The notes under the pieces were generated by a model that saw only the letters and a program-made list of their open reading frames with translations, did no database searches and was not told the DNA's origin. The translations under genes and the position numbers were made by a program. Positions 58,801-64,000 of a stretch of 64,000 nt of DNA are shown in pieces. The DNA is from Nakazawaea peltata (taxonomy: Eukaryota; Ascomycota; Pichiomycetes; Alaninales; Pachysolenaceae). Location: the NCBI GenBank assembly GCA_001599355.1, contig BCGQ01000001.1, positions 995,135-1,059,134 on the forward strand, in the 5' to 3' direction. Numbering within the stretch: position 1 is the stretch's first letter; every line of letters starts with the position of its first letter.

Positions 58801-61033
58801 TAGATATGTTCGTGATATCGTGTTCAAATATATCCATTTCATGACAATTCGAAGGGAGGTTCTTCACTATTTGAGATACCAGTCTTTTGCAACGGTGGAG
58901 AAGATCATTGAGGAGCTGGCTCGCTCTGATGAAGCTTCTGCACTTGATGCTCGTAGTTTAGAGAAGATAAGATCGGAGATTGTAGATAAAGATGCCAATG
59001 GTGGTGAATTTCAACCTAATTTCACCTATGATGACATTTCATGTGGTGAAAGATTACTGCTGTTCGATGAAGATCTTCGTGAGGTTGTAGAAGAAGCAGG
59101 CATGAGGTGTTCAGATGATTATTTGATCAAATTGTTATCACCACAAATTCAATTATGTACTGAAGATGTTAAAAGTGATTCCTGTGTTCTTGTGACGTCG
59201 CCAGAAATTGATCTAAAAATCGTATCGGTCAAACTGTCGACGGCTAAAGATGACTACGGTAATGAGATTGTAGTTGATAATGAAGATTCTACTGTGGAGA
59301 AAAGGTATGGTTCGCTTTTCAAAGATGCTAATATCTTTGTCGTATATAAAAGACAAGTCGTAATTAATGCTTTGTCATTATTTAGTGAAGATTGCTATGG
59401 AGCCACATCTAATTGGCCTCCATGGATTGGAGTTGAGTTATGTTATGATGGGGAGATGTTAAAAGATCATATGATCCTTCAAAAGACTTCTCTTGTATTC
59501 AGATACGATCAACTTCGAGAATTACTTCGTAAAACAAGTCTTAATGACCGTAAGAGGATCATTTTAGATGTTCCAACCGTCACTACTTCGTGTGATTCGA
59601 ATCAATATGTACTGTTCTACGATATGGTATTAAATTTATTGATGTATAAAGAACCTTCGGATGCGGCATTCCATGAGAAGTTGACTTCCTTGGTCTTGAC
59701 TACCGATTACTCTGATTTAGGAGGGGTTAAAGATCGTATTATGGAACTTCAAAAAGCTCATGCCCATCTTAGAGAGTTGGGTAATTCTTTAGCTCATAAA
59801 TCTGGTCTGCTAAGTTCTTCTCAAGAACAAGATTTGATCCTTGTCTCTGAGCTGAGACATGAAATCTTCTCGGAGATCTTCTTATTGATGAGACTTGTAT
59901 CTAAGGGAACTGCTCAACTGGCAGCGGCTGCTAGTTCTTCTCATTCTTCTACCGGAGAAGAATTAGAATGGACTATAAGAGCCGATTCCATAGTAGCTCA
60001 CTTATTAGACTCGTCTCGTAAACCATTCATCGATTTAGCAGTTAAAAATGCCATTTTCCGAAGGATCGAGGACTCGTCTAATTCCAACTCCAATTTAGTC
60101 CAAGTCCAGCAATTAAATGCCTATAATCTTGATCCTAAACTGCAATTTTCCGAGGTGATCTCGAGTTCTGGGCTTGACCCAGGGTCTTCTACAGGTCAAG
60201 CAGTTCAGATCCAATGGTCTATGGATCCTCCAGTAGGTGGAATTAAAGTCATTAGAAGTGTAGTTGTAGATTTAAGTCCATTAATGATGGCTATGGAACA
60301 ATCGACCGGAGAACTGTTATTTGATTATGTGTTCCCACCTCAAGCCGAGCATCATAATGACGATACTCAATTGACTCACCAGGAGACAGAACCGAAATTG
60401 AGAAGATCAAGTAGCTCCTCCCGTCCTCGTACTAATGTTCTTCTGTTAAATAATCAAGTTAAACATGAAGCAGATCATTATAGGGACAGAAAGCTGTTAT
60501 TTGATTCTAATGGGGATGGAATTAAACGTCGTAGCAGTTTCTCCAGATTCAAACCTCAGAGATCAAGTTCCGGCTCCTCAGATTTAGAACCCCCTCGTCG
60601 TTCTTTCGACTCTGCCCTTAGTTCTCATAGTCTGAGCTCAACCTCTATAATTACCCCTCCTACGCCTACTACGAATGTTACAAATACTACGATGAAAAAT
60701 GAACCGGTCTACGTCTCGGAAATGATCACTCGTCTGTCTCAATTCATGAGCATCGTTTCCCTCACAATTAACGGTTTCATCTTAAAGATCACTTTTAGGG
60801 GTGATGGGAAGTACCGGTTGGTGAACGTGAGCAATTTATCATTATCGTTACCCACCTTAGAATTCCACCATAAAATCTGGACTATTGAAGATTTGTTTAA
60901 TAAGATAAAGAGCTTAATTTTGAAGCTGTTACTTTCTCATTCTGGGGTTATCTTGGCCAACAAGTTGACTCATCATAAAAAGAAGGAGCAAAGGATTACG
61001 ATGAAAAAGGACTCAGATTCGTCATCTTCGTGA
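52862..61033 (+). CDS. FMP27: Giant bridge-like lipid-transfer protein FMP27 (Hob family)
   Basis: The ATG at 52862 gives 2723 residues (S. cerevisiae Fmp27: 2628). The open frame continues 15 codons upstream but has no ATG there. Seen: an N-terminal hydrophobic anchor (about 14-40, LLILLAVLVVSGYLLFKYVVF) followed by the FMP27 start GLYLQSNVTLVRFRSIKFRINLF. Thousands of residues of alternating beta-strand-like sequence follow. Conserved blocks are MKLKADSFTVDLHQRKEAVV and the C-terminal SNWPPWIGVELCYDGEMLKDH. The C-terminal tail is Ser/Lys-rich. Known: Fmp27/Hob proteins form long hydrophobic grooves at ER-plasma membrane and ER-mitochondria contacts. No intron signal was seen. It converges with RPL32. 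Confidence 0.93.
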   Translation: MVQVLYDQFQLPRKDLLILLAVLVVSGYLLFKYVVFWTFGIWVTSIDPIFWKLRGLYLQSNVTLVRFRSIKFRINLFDSHFKLFHFVIEGVKVEIDPELVPKGRGKSNDTKTPTPAAPSVGIDSVLHPISIYPKSDLLKVLVRNLIRFIPSIDVKVQDITVTVKNAPVKLKIKDIVFTSDYDIFKGKSLLDAVVDVKVIGIKLQYKQETSSMGQVLFVQFRGMVDLQSGLVKDICSEFKSYALTIPVFTIVRCLVYIKSHFDMCRNKKNGGKEPSAHYNEPENSNPNSDHLSTPPPQLRTQNNELFGMSLIMNLFRSCSIRFDDVVLEKIPMMSTHELINICTHEEEITERLLFLRTTLKSVSANYSVLKENNAGYDINFKPNDRPFQIVLTIMQSLVQLDLTKSPLIDQCLDGKNLFEVVNIPSITVSVITNAYFQLIKSLTTGEAISDSVLNFNCSISNPIFDTSTDHLGYIISRIKLIIYDSKVYGRNETLGCSSLDEDSLSLSKLDSLYKVQSAWPELNVKFLVERPTFILKTRSTKQDSVSLLVLGVSLVNIGMSTTKNISFDQSIHYYLKGSTYISDLTISFIKRISGNNSHESEKFIYELAKDQNIVKSSEFLGKFDLRILPQSRVQCSLDFNSFKVDLSNLAILNGLCELLTDVDDHLVPWTLEQFETLSELASRKPKKTLAQTLEQSVFRHLPPWFDRVKIGGRKLHFIAGSRSVLIPAEIVNRLKIENIIDNVDGSLRKVSFSVLEWTAEISNNKSSVGTTSSSGGSSQEQSSKNSEDNVSETSSTYADNRDFDEFWRTTLVWKSFYFRTHTETSGLADGEFDKYNLKLSNRVKVNQSSVVLRSAVDVNTGQNSLTLEGDCDVFNIHYSLIDHFLLLSSFHLLNNTLFKPVIKKYRKFQELKKNLNVVRRDTQSLLKKVAEFLEVFYVRINFGQLSLNAYFADNFKIKLSSLKAGIYLEPHQPLKLKDTVLRLLVESPTVPNYWTRFMTVSNSKVHIDIHKILNKRPDQAIDEIGTVVEFSNTGSRVTIPHQFVVHKLFDQISVAFKTLKQLHYSLKYNSNEIVIYPHAMKTPRIPRIKVRSRRFVFKMDDDPFELELSYIFQVGLVELRRRVEKERAFRSKIQHMLDEDDDVDLFMASPNFNTDGLWTSSGKDMSRRAFGVIESDHKAPDSVPEPLKKLLRFRRHLSQSWIQVHSDYKLRMEELVGENHKFVWDLLKSSSYPPGFNHRLLSYSKTPPLMSIIMECVDFTVRSPTFPLDKVPEFIHDIGKGVPVDTQYTIMLPTHLDLRVREMRIHLRDYPLPLLYIPKITGPDLGNSSFRMSGTFIVTENFIDKPSNIRKIYVPLVPSLSKEVNDEYFALEVPKTVASVKVYTNLEVMVSSEAPTRFTWGQSYQPAIQQVILNFDDFSKPQLDPSEKIGFWDKVRAILHARIQFNWAPKGRLLVSLKGGRDPYSLLGEDAGFVLGFSKNVVLQVNEDDNPKEFLVVKSNEVTWSVANHLALPLLVWFKESENAVFLPYFHDSFMGSTTGYSLGQHRAYDPSQVKESLLLFQDKNNIVLKGEVSFKVGLSFERNDNGTKTADFKPHYDIELSNPAFVENLDTYDAYRGFRSDFAHLSISLSSPHIGEMEPGLESRAGSISGSIAGAPGSYNVIHLSPKTFTQFFAWWALFRGNMQLPIRRGKLFGPNKLSKKFSSVLASTQFQFVISPLYISHIYREDVEQKLYSDTVECVGMKLKADSFTVDLHQRKEAVVNTNSELGKTLSIQKMKMYLGEVDVTDVDLRAVRLVFKLDEKAELDEEEDILEFGHHINRHGRKNIFYTYDSDKSWLDFEDFEEVGLPTLRRHKSLIKIYPILFTPRFTYLRQLDHSLRTVAPDNVAAHDCVLGACKFNETQRSLLERRLEELQEQLRSSRSRTVVNNLNKGIKSVEQLLEALVDEADNTMEFKSPEEPSNESTFNNKFLIHNVQVKWNRYVRDIVFKYIHFMTIRREVLHYLRYQSFATVEKIIEELARSDEASALDARSLEKIRSEIVDKDANGGEFQPNFTYDDISCGERLLLFDEDLREVVEEAGMRCSDDYLIKLLSPQIQLCTEDVKSDSCVLVTSPEIDLKIVSVKLSTAKDDYGNEIVVDNEDSTVEKRYGSLFKDANIFVVYKRQVVINALSLFSEDCYGATSNWPPWIGVELCYDGEMLKDHMILQKTSLVFRYDQLRELLRKTSLNDRKRIILDVPTVTTSCDSNQYVLFYDMVLNLLMYKEPSDAAFHEKLTSLVLTTDYSDLGGVKDRIMELQKAHAHLRELGNSLAHKSGLLSSSQEQDLILVSELRHEIFSEIFLLMRLVSKGTAQLAAAASSSHSSTGEELEWTIRADSIVAHLLDSSRKPFIDLAVKNAIFRRIEDSSNSNSNLVQVQQLNAYNLDPKLQFSEVISSSGLDPGSSTGQAVQIQWSMDPPVGGIKVIRSVVVDLSPLMMAMEQSTGELLFDYVFPPQAEHHNDDTQLTHQETEPKLRRSSSSSRPRTNVLLLNNQVKHEADHYRDRKLLFDSNGDGIKRRSSFSRFKPQRSSSGSSDLEPPRRSFDSALSSHSLSSTSIITPPTPTTNVTNTTMKNEPVYVSEMITRLSQFMSIVSLTINGFILKITFRGDGKYRLVNVSNLSLSLPTLEFHHKIWTIEDLFNKIKSLILKLLLSHSGVILANKLTHHKKKEQRITMKKDSDSSSS

Positions 61034-61106
61034 TACAATTTATAATCAACAGAAATCAATAAAATGTAGTTTTATTAATTAATATATATATGATTCATTT
61101 CAATGT

Positions 61107-61502
61107 TTAAGCTTCCAAAGATAATCTAGCTTTGGCGTTAGTGACTCTGATGTTCAAAGCCTTGGCCTTAGCAACTAATTCGACTCTGTTCTTGGCAGAA
61201 ACGTTGTGGGCAATCTCGGCAGCGTAGGTCTTGTTGTGCATAGTCAACAATTCCAACTCCTTCAAGTTAGCAACCAAGAAGACCTTGTGGCCGGAAGCCA
61301 TCATGTGTCTAGTCTTCTTGTTGGAACCGTAACCGATCTTTGGTTGGGAGATGGTACCTCTGAATCTTCTTCTGACACAAGAGTCGATACCCTTTTGTTT
61401 TCTCCAGTTCTCGGCGACACGGTGGTATCTGTCGGAATGGTGACGCTTGAACTTCTTAGCGTGCTTCTTAACGATCTTTGGGTGAGGTAAAGCTGGAGCC
61501 AT
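61107..61502 (-). CDS. RPL32: Ribosomal protein eL32 (RPL32), with 5'-UTR intron
   Basis: A 131-residue protein. Seen: [58 protein letters not shown], and the ending AKARLSLEA; almost identical to S. cerevisiae Rpl32 (130). The bases before the ATG (on the minus strand TACTAAC, ACCACTTTTAG, then ATG) form a 3' splice site, so the coding sequence begins exactly at the acceptor. A GTAAGT donor lies at 61874, making a 372-nt 5'-UTR intron. Known: eL32 is a core 60S protein; many yeast ribosomal-protein genes have introns of this size. The upstream region carries Cbf1- and Tbf1-like sites. Confidence 0.97.
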   Translation of the reverse strand: MAPALPHPKIVKKHAKKFKRHHSDRYHRVAENWRKQKGIDSCVRRRFRGTISQPKIGYGSNKKTRHMMASGHKVFLVANLKELELLTMHNKTYAAEIAHNVSAKNRVELVAKAKALNIRVTNAKARLSLEA

Positions 61503-61874
61503 CTAAAAGTGGTGTTAGTATTAAAGTTTGGGGTTGAATTTGACTTGCTGATGAACGTTGGGTAATTTATGGATGTGAGGGTTTATCCTAGGGATGAGCT
61601 GAAGTGGGAAGTTGGATGAACTGGATGAACTGACTGAACTTATAGACACTATGATTGGATTTCTCATCTCAACAATCTCAACACACTGATCTACAATACT
61701 TATATCCCATGTACTTTCTCCTTTATAATCGAGTCGCCATCCTTGGTTAGCGCCAATACAAATACTCCTTCAATATCACTGTTTCTTGGTAATCATCTAC
61801 ATTCTTGCATTCTCCCATCCATTTGATATAACCACGTCCTCTTCATGTCTTATATTACCTTGTATCGAACTTAC
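61503..61874 (-). other. 372-nt 5'-UTR intron of RPL32
   Basis: Donor GTAAGT at 61874-61869, branch TACTAAC (complement at 61514-61520), acceptor TAG at 61503. No ATG is visible in the presumed 5' exon just upstream (61875 to about 61920). Confidence 0.75.
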
Positions 61875-62128
61875 CTTTAATATCGATATTCTTTAATATG
61901 TCCTTAAACTATAACTATCAATAGGTAGAAAAATTTTTTTGTATTAAAAAAAGGATGAAAAATTTAAAAAATTTTCCTTTGGAGAGGTGGCCTAAAGGGG
62001 ATATTTGGGACGAGCACGACCGAGATGAGGAAAATAGGTGGGAAATAATGAGTGAATTCTGAGCAGGAAACAGAAAAAGAAGGGACCGTAAGAGGAAGGA
62101 TAAAATATGTGTGTGCCCTGTTTTGTAA

Positions 62129-62142
62129 CACGTGACTAGGGT
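62129..62142 (-). promoter_or_regulatory. Cbf1-like CACGTGAC joined to TAGGGT (Tbf1-like)
   Basis: CACGTGAC at 62129-62136 directly precedes TAGGGT at 62137-62142. On the RPL32 strand this reads ACCCTAGTCACGTG. Outside Saccharomyces, ribosomal-protein genes (for example in Candida albicans) use Cbf1 and Tbf1. The site lies about 210 bp upstream of the RPL32 5' exon and 100 bp from ROX3, so either gene could use it. Confidence 0.45.
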
Positions 62143-62239
62143 ATGAAGTACATCGTAACACCAAGTTACATCCAAACAAAAATATACCTAAATGTATATG
62201 CATTTAGAAATAGTTTAGGTGATAGGAGTATTGATCAAG

Positions 62240-62744
62240 ATGAGTGGTAGTCCCAATGCATATTTTATAGATAAAGAGAGTAAGTAGAGATGATTGATTG
62301 GTTAATTGGATGATACTAACTCCCATTTCAGAGGTGTATGAACCTTCCAGACCTAGTATGAGAAGTAATCTAATACAATTATATGGATTAGAAGAGATTT
62401 CCAAGTCGGTGGCAAGATCGAATCCAGATGGATCCAAAGGTGTGAAATTGAGAAAATCGTATAAGAATCATATTCAAGATCTTCCAGGGAAACATATCAT
62501 ACCAAAAGAGCGTAATTTATCGTACACTCTGTTTCTGCCTAGAGGAGAAATGCCAGTACTGGAAATTAAGGATTTAGACCAGAATTATTTGATGAAATGC
62601 TTGAATTTTGATAAATCTCATGGGTCTATACCAGGATTTGACCCTAACAAGTTAGGAATGCTGGATGATGAGATAGTTTCGATTACCGGATCTAAGCGTA
62701 AACTGTCTACTCCATTGACGAATGAGGACAAGAGGAGAAGATAA
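62240..62744 (+). CDS. ROX3: Mediator subunit MED19 (ROX3), spliced
   Basis: Exon 1 is 62240-62279 (40 nt, MSGSPNAYFIDKE) and exon 2 is 62332-62744, giving 150 residues. The 52-nt intron has GTAAGT at 62280, TACTAAC at 62314-62320 and CAG at 62331. The joined start MSGSPNAYFIDKEKVYEPSRP matches the fungal MED19 pattern. Seen: SNLIQLYGLEEISKSVARSNPDGSK is the central region, then GVKLRKSYKNHIQDLPGKH and a basic tail with GSKRKLS and DKRRR. Known: MED19 is a head/middle Mediator subunit needed for regulated transcription. S. cerevisiae Rox3 is longer (220). The identification is strong. Confidence 0.93.
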
Positions 62745-63566
62745 TATAATGATTAATGAATAATAATGAAGTTTAGATATTGTAAGAAGTCATGCATGGA
62801 ATTAGTTAGAACTGAGCAAATGCCCAGCCTATTTATCGAGCGTAGTCTATTTGTAAGAGGGGAATAAATCTTAAACCCTCGAGAGTATAAAGAATACAAT
62901 AGATGGTGACAGGGGTGTAGTCTATGTGTTTATGTTTGGATTAACTACGTCATAATGCCTTGGGTCATTTTAAGATATTCTTAGTCAAGTCAAAAGTGAC
63001 TGCTAGCCACTTTGAATTTGCTCTGTGGTAGTTAGGGGAGAGGGTAATTTTCCTTGCCCTTGCCCTTTGTAATTGACAGACGCCTCGAGTATTTTGGGCA
63101 TAACGTGGGGAAAGAGAGATAGCAAGAAAAGATATGAGAAAAGATAAGGGTGGGATAAGTCTGAGATATTAACTGTTAAGTATTCTACATATCCTATGTA
63201 TTTTGTGTATTCTACCTATCCTTAGTTACTGTACATGATCTGCTATTGTCTACTGTTATTCTGTCCTGCTCGGCTCTATCCTGCTGTCCATTTCTGCCCT
63301 GTCTGTTTTTTTTCGCCCTGTGTTCATCTCTTTCCCTGTCAACTCTGTCTCTTTCCCTCTTCTGCCCCTTCAGCCCTCCCTGCCCGCCACTTTTCTGCCC
63401 ATCGCCTGTGGGGTCCATAGCAAAACTTCTGCACTTTATTAAAATTAACATACAAAAGAAACGTGTGGATTTCCCTCTTTCCCTCTCTATTTCAAGCAGC
63501 AGCAGATGATATTTAATTGACCGCCATTGGAATAACCCACTGAACCCAAAACCAAACACCACCGAT
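62745..63566 (+). promoter_or_regulatory. ROX3 3' region and upstream region of the last gene
   Basis: About 820 bp without a convincing gene. TGCCC words recur (for example near 63055-63070 and 63285-63400) and the plus strand from about 63250 to 63500 is C/T-rich, as before MRS2 and the RING gene. Confidence 0.35.
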
Positions 63567-64000
63567 ATGATCCCACTGAGTAGGAATAACTCAGATAATC
63601 ATCTGAAACATTCACCAACCTCCAATTTGATCGCCAATAATTCTAATCCTTTTGTTAGGAGCAACAGCGGTTCTGCCCCACCTGGGGTGCTGACAGGTCA
63701 AGCGCTGGCACCTCAACTGCCAGACCTGCCACGGACTCGTTCATTCCCCCTGCCATCCCCAACATCCTCCCATTCAAAGAACCCCTTCCACAAATTATTG
63801 CACCACAATCATGACTCGTCTTCAAGCGGTGACAACTCCAGAGCAGCAACTCCTCCAGACGATCATAAGCTCCGTAACAGGGCCAAATCCTTCTTGCATA
63901 TCAGAAATTCGCACACTTCAGGGTCACCTTCAATTCCACAGACCCAAAAATCCCATCAGCTGTTGAAAAGAGCCAACACCGCTTCGTCTTTACATTTACC
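63567..64000 (+). CDS. N-terminal part of a Ser/Pro-rich protein, cut by the window end
   Basis: The frame is open from the ATG at 63567 to the window edge, 144 codons. Seen: a Ser-, Asn-, Pro- and His-rich disordered sequence (MIPLSRNNSDNHLKHSPTS...), two NPF motifs (SNPFVRS, KNPFHK), several RSxS/KRxxT-like phosphorylation contexts (RTRSFPLP, RAKSFLHI, KRANTASS) and no domain yet. Such a start is common in fungal protein kinases and signalling scaffolds (for example the NPR1/HAL4 kinases), but nothing in the visible part decides. The pyrimidine-rich stretch upstream is in keeping with a promoter. Confidence 0.6.
   Translation, partial: MIPLSRNNSDNHLKHSPTSNLIANNSNPFVRSNSGSAPPGVLTGQALAPQLPDLPRTRSFPLPSPTSSHSKNPFHKLLHHNHDSSSSGDNSRAATPPDDHKLRNRAKSFLHIRNSHTSGSPSIPQTQKSHQLLKRANTASSLHL

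Noticed and set aside
63212-63562. 116-codon minus-strand open frame before the last gene
   Set aside because: It is produced by the C/T-rich tract read in reverse (Arg/Glu/Gly-rich), with no family resemblance.

Overview
This is 64 kb of a compact nuclear chromosome from an ascomycete budding yeast (Saccharomycotina). The evidence is the gene families (MIP1, VMA4, OSH3, SPP1, PAL1, DBP5, TIF3, RPL32, ROX3 and others), short introns with GTAAGT donors and TACTAAC branch sites, and class II/III promoters of yeast type. A spliced NDUFB7 gene implies that respiratory complex I is kept, which argues against Saccharomyces and its close relatives. CTG codons fall at hydrophobic positions in recognisable proteins (for example the helicase core of DBP5), so I read the standard code (CTG = Leu) and not the CTG-Ser clade code. 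A Pichiaceae- or Phaffomycetaceae-like yeast fits, but I cannot name the species.

I support 28 protein genes and 2 tRNA genes. Nine genes carry an intron. Several first exons are only 10-44 nt long and were found from donor, branch and acceptor signals plus an exact frame match.

Layout: 1-8.2 kb holds MIP1 (partial, minus), VMA4, MRS2/LPE10 and OSH3. From 8.2 to 19.9 kb come an FMO-type flavin monooxygenase, a 2-oxoglutarate dioxygenase, a THI74/SLC35F-type transporter, SPP1 (COMPASS), HAT2/MSI1, RNase T2 (RNY1), a coiled-coil protein and NDUFB7. From 19.9 to 30 kb lies a gene-poor block of about 9 kb broken only by one GATA-type transcription factor, whose two halves sit in different frames. 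From 30 to 38 kb are PAL1 (989-nt intron), RSM26/MRP1, DBP5, a small membrane protein and PCC1. From 38 to 49 kb are a DIP5-like amino-acid permease with a GATA-site-rich promoter, a GIT1-like transporter, a tRNA-Leu/tRNA-Gly pair, a CYB2 paralogue and PDP3. From 49 to 64 kb are a membrane RING protein, TIF3 (eIF4B), the giant FMP27, RPL32, ROX3 (MED19) and the start of a Ser/Pro-rich protein cut by the window end.

Most genes are ordinary housekeeping genes and the window is not a functional cluster. The parts that deserve another look are the gene desert and broken frame around the GATA factor, the CYB2 paralogue without haem ligands, the tRNA pair that lacks an internal terminator, the in-frame 60-nt HAT2 intron, the PAL1 intron carrying an internal promoter-like region, and several symmetrical promoter elements. 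I saw no CRISPR, no prokaryotic features and no recognisable transposon or virus-derived element.
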